Shown here: positions 34,287-43,172 of the stretch, one piece after another | Position numbering within the stretch: position 1 is the stretch's first letter | Layout: each line of letters begins with the position of its first letter | Assembly (NCBI GenBank): GCA_017448345.1 | Contig: JAFSLP010000061.1 | Location: 1-54,848 of the forward strand | DNA: 54,848 nucleotides | Direction: 5' to 3' | Source: Paludibacteraceae bacterium | GTDB lineage: Bacteria > Bacteroidota > Bacteroidia > Bacteroidales > Paludibacteraceae | The notes under the pieces: generated by a model | Database searches by the model: none | Told to the model about the DNA's origin: nothing | What the model saw: only the letters and a program-made list of their open reading frames with translations | Made by a program: the position numbers and the translations under genes

Positions 34287-36611
34287 CTATTTTACATGCG
34301 AAGCACTTAGATACTCGTGCATGGCTTTGGCAGCCTTTCGTCCGTCGGACATAGCAAGGATAACGGTAGCCCCTCCTCGCACAATATCTCCTCCGGCAAA
34401 GAGCGTCGGGATAGCCGACTGCATCTCGTCGTTCACCACGATAGTGCCCTTGCGGCTGATCTCCAGTCCCTCTACCGACGACGGGATAAGCGGGTTGGGT
34501 GATACGCCCACTGCCACAATCACCAAGTCCACAGGCAGGGTGACTGTCTTTCCCTCCACAGGCACGGGACTGCGGCGTCCGCTCTCATCGGGCTCGCCCA
34601 GCTCCATCACTTGCAGGACGGCTTCGCATACGCGCCCGTTCGCGTCCGCGTGATATTCAATAGGATTATGGAGTGTCATGAACTCGATGCCTTCCTGTTT
34701 GGCATGCTTCACCTCCTCCACGCGCGCAGGCATCTCCTCCTCGCTGCGGCGGTAGATAATCATGGCATGCTCAGCCCCGAGCCTCTTGGCTGTGCGTACG
34801 GCGTCCATGGCTGTGTTGCCGCCGCCGATGACTGCCACGTTCTTGCCATAGAGTAGCGGCGTGTCTGTCTCGGGGTTGGAAGCGTCCATCAGGTTGACGC
34901 GCGTCAGGTATTCGTTGCAGGAGAGGACACCGTTCAGGTTCTCGCCCGGGATATTCATGAACCGCGGCAGACCGGCTCCAGAACCGACAAAGACACCCTT
35001 GAAGCCCTGTTCCTTCAGTTCATCCATAGTGATTGTCTTGCCGATGATGGTGTCGGTGTGGAACTGCACGCCGAGGGCACGCAGTCCTTCTATCTCCTTG
35101 TCCACAATGCTGTTCGGCAGACGGAACTCGGGAATGCCGTATTTGAGCACACCGCCTATCTCATGCAGTGCTTCGAATACATGCACCTCATAGCCGTATT
35201 TGGCTGCGTCTCCGGCGAATGTGAGTCCCGCAGGACCCGAACCCACTACGGCAATCTTCGTGGCACCCTCTTTTACCTTTGTACATGGCACATCGTCCTT
35301 TTGTCCGTTACTATAGTCCGCCACGAAACGCTCCAGATAACCGATAGCCACCGGCTGGTGACCCATCTTCAGATGGATGCAGTTTGCCTCGCATTGTTTC
35401 TCCTGCGGGCAGACGCGTCCGCAGACAGCCGGCAGCGACGAGCTCTCTTTGATGACCGCCGCAGCGCCGAGGATGTCACCGCTCTCCAGTCTCTTGATGA
35501 AACCGGGGATGTTGATATTCACCGGGCACCCCTGCACACAGGTAGGGTTCTTGCAGTTGAGGCAGCGGTGCGACTCCGTAATCGCCTGCCCGAAACTCAG
35601 TCCTTGGTTCACCTCCTCATGCAGACTCTTGACACGCACCTCCGGACGCAGTTCCGGCATCTCCACACGCGGAATTGCCACGCGGTCTTTGGCTGTACCG
35701 GTGAAAGGAGCTACTGCCGTTTCTTCGGCTTCGCATGGGCTTTGTGCGGGCTTCGACTGTCGGTCAGCCGTCGGCTGACTGTCGGGATTGACCGCATTGA
35801 GATAGTCATTCAGCGCCTCCGTCTCCTCTGCTTTGTAGGATTTCATGCGGCTCAGCATCTCGTCCCAGTCCACGCCGTGCGCGTCAAACTCCGGACCATC
35901 GACACAGACGAACTTGGTCTTGCCTCCCACCGTCACACGGCAGGCACCGCACATGCCCGTTCCGTCCACCATGATGGTGTTCAGACTTGCCTCGGTAGGG
36001 ATATTATACTTGGCTGTGGTGAGCGCGACGAACTTCATCATGATTGCCGGTCCGATGGTGATGCATTTGTCCACCTTCTCACGGTTGATGACCTGCTCCA
36101 CACCCACGGTAACCACACCTTTCTGTCCAGCCGAGCCGTCATCCGTCATGATAATGACTTCGTCGGACCATTGCGCCAGCTCGTCTTTGAGTATCAGCAG
36201 GCTCTCGTTACGGGCGGCAAGAACGGTGATGACGCGGTTGCCGGCTTTCTTGAGAGCCTCAGCGATGGGCAGCATAGGTGCCGCGCCCACACCTCCGCAG
36301 GCACAGACCACCGTACCGAAATGCTCGATGTGCGTGGCTCTGCCCAGCGGACCGACTACATCATGGATGCAGTCTCCGGCATTGAGCGCCAGCAGTTTGC
36401 GGGTGGAAGCACCCACCTGTTGTACCACCAGCGTGATGGTTCCTCTCTCTATGTCCGCTCCGGCTATTGTCAGCGGTACACGCTCCGACTTGTCATCCAC
36501 ACGGATGATGACAAAATGTCCGGCACGGCGGCTACGCGCAATGAGCGGAGCCTCTACTACAAGCTCCGCCACATTTTCCGAATAAAAACGCTTGGATAGA
36601 ATCTTATTCAT
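34287..36611 (-). CDS. Fused ferredoxin-NADP reductase (PyrK/NfnA-GltD/NfnB type)
   Basis: 774 residues from MNKILSKRFYSENVAELVV; a start ten codons earlier is within a spacer repeat. The first ~290 residues are PyrK/NfnA-like: FAD- and NAD-binding plus a 2Fe-2S site (TGMCGACRV and a later FVCVDGPEFD). The rest is GltD/NfnB-like: two 4Fe-4S motifs (CLNCKNPTCVQGCPV; CGRVCPQEKQCEANC), FAD site VVGSGPAGLTFAGD and a second nucleotide site VIGGGNTAMDA. It is commonly annotated as bifunctional dihydroorotate dehydrogenase B/glutamate synthase, but most likely exchanges electrons between NADH, NADPH and ferredoxin. A GTAC repeat encodes residues ~435-446 (GQKDDVPCTK) in the linker before the FAD motif. 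Confidence 0.9.
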   Translation of the reverse strand: MNKILSKRFYSENVAELVVEAPLIARSRRAGHFVIIRVDDKSERVPLTIAGADIERGTITLVVQQVGASTRKLLALNAGDCIHDVVGPLGRATHIEHFGTVVCACGGVGAAPMLPIAEALKKAGNRVITVLAARNESLLILKDELAQWSDEVIIMTDDGSAGQKGVVTVGVEQVINREKVDKCITIGPAIMMKFVALTTAKYNIPTEASLNTIMVDGTGMCGACRVTVGGKTKFVCVDGPEFDAHGVDWDEMLSRMKSYKAEETEALNDYLNAVNPDSQPTADRQSKPAQSPCEAEETAVAPFTGTAKDRVAIPRVEMPELRPEVRVKSLHEEVNQGLSFGQAITESHRCLNCKNPTCVQGCPVNINIPGFIKRLESGDILGAAAVIKESSSLPAVCGRVCPQEKQCEANCIHLKMGHQPVAIGYLERFVADYSNGQKDDVPCTKVKEGATKIAVVGSGPAGLTFAGDAAKYGYEVHVFEALHEIGGVLKYGIPEFRLPNSIVDKEIEGLRALGVQFHTDTIIGKTITMDELKEQGFKGVFVGSGAGLPRFMNIPGENLNGVLSCNEYLTRVNLMDASNPETDTPLLYGKNVAVIGGGNTAMDAVRTAKRLGAEHAMIIYRRSEEEMPARVEEVKHAKQEGIEFMTLHNPIEYHADANGRVCEAVLQVMELGEPDESGRRSPVPVEGKTVTLPVDLVIVAVGVSPNPLIPSSVEGLEISRKGTIVVNDEMQSAIPTLFAGGDIVRGGATVILAMSDGRKAAKAMHEYLSASHVK
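35276..35307 (-). repeat. GTAC heptamer repeat, copy 5 (in frame in the Nfn-type gene)
   Basis: A preserved copy read as GQKDDVPCTK in the linker between the iron-sulfur part and the FAD-binding GSGPAGL motif. Confidence 0.75.
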
Positions 36612-36617
36612 TGCTTT

Positions 36618-36660
36618 GGTCTTTCGGCTATTGTCTTTCACTTTCTACTTCTGTCTGTCA
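36618..36660. repeat. CTTTC-type spacer repeat
   Basis: Degenerate CTTTCxxC units fill the 46-base gap between deoC and the Nfn-type gene, just upstream of the start codon. Similar to 17044-17094. Confidence 0.5.
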
Positions 36661-37539
36661 AAAATACTTGGTCTCTTTGCCCACGATAGAGCTCAGCAGG
36701 TTGTTCGCCAGACGGGACGCCCCGAAGCGGAAAGACTCGTTGTTGAGCCATTCTTCGCCGAGAATCTCCTTGACGAGCGTGAAATGCTGCACGGCTTCTT
36801 CGGTCGTAGAGACACCGCCAGCCGGTTTGTAACCCATCTTGACACCCGTCTTCTCGCGCCAAGCTTTGATGGCGTGGCACATGATGAAGGTGGCTTCCGG
36901 CGTAGCGTTGACAGCAATCTTGCCGGTAGAAGTCTTGATAAAGTCACACCCTGCCGCCATGGCGAGGATGGAGGCGTTCCAGATGTTCTCGGCGGTCTTG
37001 AGCAGCCCGGTCTCTAAAATGACTTTGAGATGACGGGTGCCGCAAACAGCCTTCAGCTCGGCTATCTCGTCGAAGCACTCCTGATAGCGCCCCTCAAGGA
37101 ACTTGCCGACAGAGAGCACGATGTCTATCTCCGTGGCGCCGGCTTTGAGAGCCAGTGCCGTCTCTGCCACTTTGACCTCAAGGAAACTCTGCGAACTCGG
37201 GAACACGCCGCTCACGCAGGCAATACGGAAATCCGGGTCTGCCAGCGCCGCACGCACATACTCCGCCATGGCAGGATAGACACATATCGCCGCCACATTG
37301 GGGATTTCCGGGAAGTCTTTCTCGAAGTTGTTCACAGCCTTCGCCATGCCTTCTACTTTGGCTATCGTGTCATCGGCGCTCAGCGTCGTCAGGTCTATCT
37401 GGTGCAGACATTCTTTCCACACCTCCACATTATTGTTCTCCGCAAAATGCTTTGCTTCGATGTCAGCCACTTGAGCCTTCACTTGCTCTTCGCTAAACGG
37501 GCAGGGGTACTGCGCAAAAAGTTCTTCAAACTTATTCAT
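36658..37539 (-). CDS. deoC: Deoxyribose-phosphate aldolase
   Basis: 293 residues. TIM-barrel class I aldolase. The Schiff-base lysine lies in CDFIKTSTGK (about 198) and the second conserved block is MGYKPAGGVST. It cleaves 2-deoxyribose-5-phosphate to glyceraldehyde-3-phosphate and acetaldehyde, salvaging deoxynucleosides. No other deo genes are nearby. It sits 65 bases behind psd, with a CGTAATT-type spacer repeat (37541-37612) between them. Confidence 0.94.
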   Translation of the reverse strand: MNKFEELFAQYPCPFSEEQVKAQVADIEAKHFAENNNVEVWKECLHQIDLTTLSADDTIAKVEGMAKAVNNFEKDFPEIPNVAAICVYPAMAEYVRAALADPDFRIACVSGVFPSSQSFLEVKVAETALALKAGATEIDIVLSVGKFLEGRYQECFDEIAELKAVCGTRHLKVILETGLLKTAENIWNASILAMAAGCDFIKTSTGKIAVNATPEATFIMCHAIKAWREKTGVKMGYKPAGGVSTTEEAVQHFTLVKEILGEEWLNNESFRFGASRLANNLLSSIVGKETKYF

Positions 37540-37604
37540 GATTCGTAATTTTTAATTCTTGTCTCGCTTTCGCTCGAACGATTATTGTTGCACAATTTTC
37601 GTAA

Positions 37605-38282
37605 TTATTCATTTTCATCAGCAAGCCTGCCGATGATGGTCTCGTTTCCGCGGACAGGTTCTCCTACTGCCACGAACATCTCCGTGTCCAGCGGCAGGTA
37701 CATGTCCACTCGTGAACCGAGTTTGATAAATCCTAAATGGGAGTTACGATGGGCGAAATGCCCGGTTTTGGCATAAGTGACGATGCGTCGTGCCATGGCT
37801 CCTGCCACTTGGCGGACCGCTATCTGCACCTTGTTCTCCGTCTCAATGACCACCAGCGAACGCTCGTTCTCCGTGCTCGACTTGGGCAGCCATGCGCCCT
37901 TGTGACGGCCTTTCTGGTGCTCGGACACAAGGATATTACCCTCTATCGGATACCAGTTGGCATGCACGTTGAAAGGCGACATGAAGATAGACACCTGCAG
38001 CCGTTTGTCATGGAAATACTCGTTCTCGTCAGTCGGTTCCACCACGACCACACGTCCGTCTGCCGGCGCAATGATAAAATTGGGGTCGTCTATCTCCAGC
38101 ACACGCACGGGACTGCGGAAAAAATAGGTCACAAACACCAGCAGCAGCGCTGTCAGCAATAGCGTGATGGCGAAAATCCAATGCGGAGAATACATGTACA
38201 TCGGGATGTTGATGATGAATAGCAACAGGGCTGTTCCGCATATCAGATTACGCCCTTCACGGTGAATACGAGGTTTTTTCAT
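37605..38282 (-). CDS. psd: Phosphatidylserine decarboxylase (proenzyme)
   Basis: 225 residues from MKKPRIHREGRNLICG; the longer frame overlaps the previous gene and is not preferred. Short, archaeal-type PSD with two N-terminal hydrophobic segments (NLICGTALLLFIINIPMYMY; FAITLLLTALLLVFVTYFF). The autocatalytic cleavage site lies in LGFIKLGSRVDMYLP (about 185-192), where Gly-Ser is cut to form the pyruvoyl group. Makes phosphatidylethanolamine from phosphatidylserine at the inner membrane. The partner pss is not in the window. It starts 17 bases behind the SRPBCC gene. Confidence 0.9.
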   Translation of the reverse strand: MKKPRIHREGRNLICGTALLLFIINIPMYMYSPHWIFAITLLLTALLLVFVTYFFRSPVRVLEIDDPNFIIAPADGRVVVVEPTDENEYFHDKRLQVSIFMSPFNVHANWYPIEGNILVSEHQKGRHKGAWLPKSSTENERSLVVIETENKVQIAVRQVAGAMARRIVTYAKTGHFAHRNSHLGFIKLGSRVDMYLPLDTEMFVAVGEPVRGNETIIGRLADENE

Positions 38283-38299
38283 TGTTTTGTATTTTAACG

Positions 38300-38731
38300 T
38301 TAACTCCATTGCCCGTACGGGAACTGCGACAGCATGTCTGCCGCTTGGTCCAGCCCCTCCTGCAGTTTCTTGCCAATCATCATCCTGAACATCATCGGTA
38401 TGTCCGCTTTGACGGTCAGCTTGATGCGTGTGTCCACAGGGCTCAACTCTTTGAGTTGGATCCAGAAATTCGCATCCATGGGAATGCCTTCTGCACCGAA
38501 CTTGATGGTGTCGTTCTCTTTCCTGTCCACGATGGCTATGGTGATTTTCTGCCCCAAGCCATCTACTTTCAGACGCACGCGGTCCGGTTCAATCTCCATC
38601 TCCTGAATCTTGTCCTGCGGGATGAACTCGCGCACACGCTCCAGATTCTCCATGTTGCTCAGCACACGGTATATCTGCTCAGCCGGACAGGGAGCAGAAG
38701 TGACTTTGCTTTCGTATTTGCTCTCACTCAT
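38300..38731 (-). CDS. SRPBCC-fold protein (START-like)
   Basis: 143 residues: MSESKYESKVTSAPCPAEQI with YRVLSNMENLERVREFIP. The pattern fits the helix-grip fold that binds lipids or other hydrophobic ligands; no signal peptide. Position between a lipoprotein gene and psd suggests a link to membrane lipid handling, but this is only context. It overlaps the lipoprotein gene by eight bases. Confidence 0.7.
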   Translation of the reverse strand: MSESKYESKVTSAPCPAEQIYRVLSNMENLERVREFIPQDKIQEMEIEPDRVRLKVDGLGQKITIAIVDRKENDTIKFGAEGIPMDANFWIQLKELSPVDTRIKLTVKADIPMMFRMMIGKKLQEGLDQAADMLSQFPYGQWS

Positions 38732-39245
38732 GTCTTTGTGTCATTTCGTATTTTCTCAGCCGGAGTTGATATTTCTCCACCTCCAGCGATGTTCTGTCTA
38801 TGCGTTTCTCCAGTTCGCCGATGTCCTGCATCAGGGTCTGCAGCTCTTCGGCGCGGAGATACGCCTTCTCATAGTCCTGCCCTTTCTGCGGCAGGTTGAG
38901 CGCCGGGTTCTCCACCCTTTTGCCGTTCATATACACCGTCACCGGCTGCCTGCCGTCGTCGCGCACCAGCATCCGCAGTGCGCCGCTGCGGGCGGTAGTG
39001 ACATAATAGCCATGGTCCTGATAGCGCTCGTTGCGCTCGTATTTAAACAGCGGCAACAGGGAATCCGCCTGCGGCAGCAAGGTCTCCAGCTGCCCCTGAT
39101 AGTAAGCCAGCGTCCGCTGCTGTTCAAGGAGCGCGATACTGTCCTGACGGTGTTTCTCCGCGCGGTGCAACGCTGCCGGAGACGGGTTATGGCAACCCGT
39201 CACCAGCACACTTGCCACCACTATCAGCACCTTGGCGTCCATCAC
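38724..39245 (-). CDS. Putative lipoprotein with coiled-coil region
   Basis: 173 residues. Lipobox VLVTGC places the acylated cysteine at about residue 18. A Gln/Leu-rich helix (about 40-60) and a C-terminal coiled coil (AELQTLMQDIGELEKRID, SLEVEKYQLRLRKYE) flank a small beta part (GYYVTTARSGALRMLVRDDG). Likely attached to a membrane on the periplasmic side. Function unknown. It overlaps uxaA by four bases and the SRPBCC gene by eight, so expression is coupled. Confidence 0.72.
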   Translation of the reverse strand: MMDAKVLIVVASVLVTGCHNPSPAALHRAEKHRQDSIALLEQQRTLAYYQGQLETLLPQADSLLPLFKYERNERYQDHGYYVTTARSGALRMLVRDDGRQPVTVYMNGKRVENPALNLPQKGQDYEKAYLRAEELQTLMQDIGELEKRIDRTSLEVEKYQLRLRKYEMTQRHE

Positions 39246-40723
39246 AGTGTCACACCGGTCTTGAAGATAGCTATCTCATGATAGCCGTTCTTCTCGTTGT
39301 TCGTCTTGGTGCCGTTAGCTACCGCGATGACGAACTCCGCAAAACGCTTTGCCACCTCCTCCATCGGTTCGCCTTCGGCTATCACACCGGCATTGAAATC
39401 AATCCAGTTGGGTTTGTTCTTCGCGAGGTTCGAGTTCGTGGATATCTTCATCGTCGGCACATAGGTACCGAACGGCGTACCGCGGCCGGTGGTGAACAGC
39501 ACCATATGGCATCCGGATGAAGCCAGCGCAGTCGATGCCACGAGGTCGTTGCCGGGCGCAGAGAGCAGGTTGAGTCCTTTCACTTGCAGCCGCTCGCCGT
39601 AACCCATCACACCGCGAACAAGCGACTTACCGCATTTCTGCGTGCAGCCTAACGCCTTGTCCTCCAGTGTGGATATGCCGCCGGCTTTGTTACCCGGAGA
39701 GGGGTTCTCGCCCACCGGTTCGCCGTGACTCAGGAAATAGTCCTTGAAGTCGTTGATGAGGCTGACGGTCTGGTCGAAGAGCTCGCGGTTGGCGCAGCGG
39801 TCCATGAGGATGGTCTCTGCGCCGAACATCTCCGGCACTTCGGTCAGTACGGTCGTGCCGCCTTGTGCTACCAGCCAGTCGCTCAGGCAACCGAGCAGCG
39901 GATTGGCGGTGATACCGCTGAAACCGTCGCTTCCGCCGCATTTGAGACCCACGCGCAGTTCGGACAGAGGCACAGCGACACGCTTGTCATGCTGGGTCTT
40001 GGTGTACAGCTCGCGCAGGATAGGCATGCAGTACTCCACCTCGTCGCCTTCAATCTTCTGTGTGGTGACGAATTTCACGCGGTCTTCGTCTATCTCGCCG
40101 CAGAACTCCTTAAACACATCCGGTTGGTTGTTCTCGCAACCGAGACTGACAACAAGGATGGCACCTGCGTTCGGGTGATGAATCATGTCGCGCAGGATCT
40201 TCTTCGTGTTCTCGTGGTCATCGCCAAGCTGCGAACAGCCGTAGTTATGCGGGAAGGCGAAGATATTGTCCGCTCCTGTCTCCTGACGAAGACGCTCGGC
40301 ACATTTCTGGATGATACCGTTCACGCAGCCGACGGTCGGAATAATCCACACCTCATTGCGGATACCGACCTGTCCGTCTTTGCGGCGGTAGCCCATGAAG
40401 GTGCGTCCTTCATCGGGGATATTGAGCACCACCTCTTTGGGATGATACTCGTAGGAGAGCAGACCGGCGAGGTTGGTCTTGATATTGTGCTCGTTCATCC
40501 AACTGCCGGCTTTCTTCGCCTCTTTGGCATGCCCGATCGGGAAACCGTATTTGATGACGTTCTCGCCCTCAGCAAGGTCAGTGATGGCTATCTTGTGTCC
40601 GGCAGGCACGTCCTCAAGAACGGTGATTTGTTTGCCATCCACTTCGATAACCGCACCTGCCGACTGCGGCTGTATGGCTACAACCACATTGTCGGCGGGA
40701 TTGATTTTCAGTATGTTTGTCAT
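39242..40723 (-). CDS. uxaA: Altronate dehydratase
   Basis: 493 residues, fused N-terminal SAF domain (about 1-90) and catalytic domain, as in single-chain UxaA. Conserved cysteine blocks: GCVNGI, NYGCSQLG, CGGSDGFSGITANP (about 264) and GCTQKCGKS. Converts D-altronate to 2-keto-3-deoxygluconate in galacturonate breakdown. Its ribosome-binding site AAGGA, four bases before the ATG, is supplied by the GTAC repeat at 40729-40760. It follows uxaB. Confidence 0.94.
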   Translation of the reverse strand: MTNILKINPADNVVVAIQPQSAGAVIEVDGKQITVLEDVPAGHKIAITDLAEGENVIKYGFPIGHAKEAKKAGSWMNEHNIKTNLAGLLSYEYHPKEVVLNIPDEGRTFMGYRRKDGQVGIRNEVWIIPTVGCVNGIIQKCAERLRQETGADNIFAFPHNYGCSQLGDDHENTKKILRDMIHHPNAGAILVVSLGCENNQPDVFKEFCGEIDEDRVKFVTTQKIEGDEVEYCMPILRELYTKTQHDKRVAVPLSELRVGLKCGGSDGFSGITANPLLGCLSDWLVAQGGTTVLTEVPEMFGAETILMDRCANRELFDQTVSLINDFKDYFLSHGEPVGENPSPGNKAGGISTLEDKALGCTQKCGKSLVRGVMGYGERLQVKGLNLLSAPGNDLVASTALASSGCHMVLFTTGRGTPFGTYVPTMKISTNSNLAKNKPNWIDFNAGVIAEGEPMEEVAKRFAEFVIAVANGTKTNNEKNGYHEIAIFKTGVTL

Positions 40724-40728
40724 AAATT

Positions 40729-40760
40729 CCTTTGTACTTTGTACTTAGTCCCTTTGTCTC
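40729..40760 (-). repeat. GTAC heptamer repeat, copy 6 (between uxaB and uxaA)
   Basis: It fills the gap from the uxaB stop codon to five bases before the uxaA ATG. Its AAAGGA end acts as the likely ribosome-binding site of uxaA. Orientation equals that of the in-gene copies. Confidence 0.7.
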
Positions 40761-42296
40761 TTAAAAGAGGCTCTTAATCTTGGAAACGAGGTCCTCTACC
40801 TTGCCGGCAGCCAGCATCAGCTGGACAGTCTTGAGCATGCCGATAGATTCGATGGAGTTGAGGTAGAGCTCTACGAGGTCGGTCAGACCCGGAATCTTGT
40901 TGAGGTCCTCTTTGCTCTCTTTCCAGATGATGTCGGTTGCGCCCAGCACACCTTCTGCCACCTTGCGGGTGTCGCCGGTAGCCCAGAGCTCTTTCAGCAG
41001 GTCCATAATCTCCTGTGCGTCGTTCGGCTGGATAGGAGCACCGTCCTCACGGGTTCCGCCTTTGTAATACTCGATGATGGCTGCCAGACCGAGAACCAAG
41101 CCCTCCGGCAGTTCGCCCTTGCGCTCCAGATAAACCTTCAGACCCGGCAGGTCGCGTGTCTCGAATTTCGGGAACGAATTCAGCATGATACTGGTCACTT
41201 GGTGGTCCACATACGGGTTGTTGAAACGCTCCAATACGCTCTCGCCGTACGCTTTGAGTTCGTCTTTCGGCAGATTGAGGGTCTCCAACAGCTCGTCGAA
41301 CATCACTTTGTGAATATATTTGCCGAGCACCTCGTGGTTGCAGGCATCGCGTACGATATTCACGCCGCTGAGGTAGGAAACCGGCGAAAGGACAGTGTGC
41401 GGACCGTTCAGCAGTGTTACCTTACGCTCGTGGTACGGCTTCTCGCTCTCTGCGATGAGCACGTTCAGACCGGCTTTGTTAGCAGGGAACTCAGCCTCCA
41501 GTTCGGCGATAGACATGTTCTCCGGTTTCTCGATTACCCAGAGGTGGAAGATCTCAGCCTGCACAACAAGGTTGTCGTTGTAACCCACTTTCTCTTGAAT
41601 CTCGGCGATGTCCTTGCGCGGGAAGCCCGGAACGATACGGTCAACGAGGGTGGCGCAGACATAGTTGTATTTCTCGAACCACTCCTTGAAGCCTTCGTAA
41701 TCTGCTCCGAAATCGTCTTTCCAGAGCTCGATATACTTGCGGATGCAGTCTTTCAGATGGTGTCCGTTCAGGAAAATCAACTCGCACGGCATGAAGATAA
41801 GTCCCTTCGTCGGGTCGCCGTTGAAAGTCTTGTAGCGACGGAACAGCAGCTGAACCAGCTTGCCCGGATAGGAAGAAGCCGGAGCGTCGGTGAACTTGCA
41901 GCTGTCGTCGAAAGTAATACCCGCTTCGGTGGTGTTCGAGATGACGAAACGGATTTCCGGTTGCTCTGCGAGCGCCATAAACGCCCAGTTCTGGGTATAA
42001 GGATTCAGCGCGCGGGAGATAACATCAATACGCTCCAGACTGTTCACTGCCTTACCGTCCAGACGACCCTGCAGGTTGACATGATACAGGCAGTCCTGAC
42101 CGTTCAGCCATTCAACCATACCTTTCTCAATCGGCTGTACAACGGCTACCGAACCGTTGAAATTGGTCTTTGCGTTCATGTTCCATACAATCCAGTCCAC
42201 GAATGCGCGGAGGAAGTTACCTTCACCAAACTGAATGATTCTCTCAGGAGCAACGCTCTTCGGAGCGGTCCACTTGTTCAATGCTTTTTTTGCCAT
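40761..42296 (-). CDS. uxaB: Tagaturonate reductase
   Basis: 511 residues of the polyol/mannitol dehydrogenase family: IIQFGEGNFLRAFVDWI at the N-terminus, KVTLLNGPHTVLSPVSYLSG and a C-terminal helical domain. Reduces D-tagaturonate to D-altronate with NADH; uxaA follows 37 bases later, giving two consecutive steps of galacturonate use. uxaC and kdgK/kdgA are not in the window. First gene of a minus-strand run; promoter at 42494-42525 and a structured leader. Confidence 0.93.
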   Translation of the reverse strand: MAKKALNKWTAPKSVAPERIIQFGEGNFLRAFVDWIVWNMNAKTNFNGSVAVVQPIEKGMVEWLNGQDCLYHVNLQGRLDGKAVNSLERIDVISRALNPYTQNWAFMALAEQPEIRFVISNTTEAGITFDDSCKFTDAPASSYPGKLVQLLFRRYKTFNGDPTKGLIFMPCELIFLNGHHLKDCIRKYIELWKDDFGADYEGFKEWFEKYNYVCATLVDRIVPGFPRKDIAEIQEKVGYNDNLVVQAEIFHLWVIEKPENMSIAELEAEFPANKAGLNVLIAESEKPYHERKVTLLNGPHTVLSPVSYLSGVNIVRDACNHEVLGKYIHKVMFDELLETLNLPKDELKAYGESVLERFNNPYVDHQVTSIMLNSFPKFETRDLPGLKVYLERKGELPEGLVLGLAAIIEYYKGGTREDGAPIQPNDAQEIMDLLKELWATGDTRKVAEGVLGATDIIWKESKEDLNKIPGLTDLVELYLNSIESIGMLKTVQLMLAAGKVEDLVSKIKSLF

Positions 42297-42341
42297 AGTT
42301 TTTAAGTATTAAATGAATTTATAATTAATGTGCCTTTATTT

Positions 42342-42373
42342 CCTTTGTACATTGTACATCGTCTTTCCTTCCA
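42342..42373 (-). repeat. GTAC heptamer repeat, copy 7 (uxaBA leader)
   Basis: A copy in the transcribed leader of uxaB, same orientation relative to transcription as all others; its last third is degenerate. Confidence 0.65.
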
Positions 42374-42377
42374 TGGT

Positions 42378-42419
42378 CCCCCGACGCAAACCGAAGCCGC
42401 AGGCTGTTTGCGGTGGGGG
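42378..42419 (-). promoter_or_regulatory. Stable stem-loop in the uxaBA leader
   Basis: CCCCC (42378-42382) pairs with GGGGG (42415-42419) and CGCAAA (42385-42390) with TTTGCG (42407-42412); an inner AGCC/GGCT pair is possible. No T-run follows, so it is not a terminator. It may affect mRNA stability or bind a regulator. Confidence 0.6.
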
Positions 42420-42493
42420 AGAGCGTAGCACAAAAACGTAGCGTAATCGAACGGCTGTGCCGTGAGTCACGCGAGTTTTAACGCAAGCGGCTG

Positions 42494-42526
42494 CAAAGTT
42501 ACAAAAAAAAAATGACATATGCAAGC
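42494..42526 (-). promoter_or_regulatory. Promoter of uxaBA
   Basis: -7 box TAacTTTG (42501-42494) after a long A/T tract, and TTGCATATGTCA as -33 region. The leader is about 190 bases. Confidence 0.72.
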
Positions 42527-42935
42527 ATCTGCTATTCTTTAGTCAGTTTTTTACCATTTTCGTCAATTTTTACACATCCGTATCCGTGTTGGCTGGGCAC
42601 ATATAATGTGATTTTTTTCGCATGTTGTATTTTTTGAATTTTCATGCTCGTAACTAACTGAAAATCAGATATGCTAATTCTTGAAAAAACACAGGTAATA
42701 TAGAACACTTTACACAACTAATCTACTGATTGTCAGCGCACAAAATAGGACATTTGCCGGTCCACAAAAAGGTACATTTTTTTGAAACCACCAAATGTTT
42801 TGGCAAAAAAATTTTCTTTTTGCTATTTATACTTGGCAAAAGCGCCTAATTTGTCGTGTATTTACGAATATTAGCGGCGTGTAAACGAACCTGACACGTC
42901 TCTTGGTATAATAAGGCGGAAAATAGGACAAAAGT

Positions 42936-42970
42936 TCTTATTTTGCCGGGTCTAAAAAAAGGTACTATTT
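42936..42970 (+). promoter_or_regulatory. Probable promoter of the giant surface gene
   Basis: -33-like TTTTGCCGGG near 42941 and -7 box TAtTTTTG near 42964-42971, after an A-run. It gives a leader of about 280 bases. A similar arrangement 170 bases upstream may be a decayed copy. Confidence 0.6.
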
Positions 42971-43050
42971 TTGTGCCCAGTTTCAGATTTGTGGTTTTCA
43001 GGCATGGGTGTAGAGACTTTTTGTATCTTTATTATTTTCTTTTTTTCCTC

Positions 43051-43172
43051 TGCACCTGTGCCGCCACTTTTGGAGAAACGAGTGTTCTTTATTCGTGGCG
43101 GATTTGCACAGGTGCAGGAAATATGTTTGTACCACAATTTTGTTTTCACCCCCTGCACCTGTGCTGCCACTT
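43051..43172 (+). promoter_or_regulatory. Leader with three alternative pairing arms
   Basis: Arm A (TGCACCTGTGC, 43051-43061, then GCCAC) and arm C (CCTGCACCTGTGC, 43152-43164, then GCCAC) are nearly identical. Arm B (GTGGC at 43095, then GCACAGGTGCAGG at 43106-43118) is their complement. B can pair with A (11 bp plus 5) or with C (13 bp plus 5), but not both. All three lie in the transcribed leader of the giant gene. Confidence 0.75.

Noticed and set aside
35058..36599. 513-codon plus-strand frame opposite the Nfn-type gene
   Set aside because: Shadow of a well-conserved enzyme gene; His/Arg-rich without domains.
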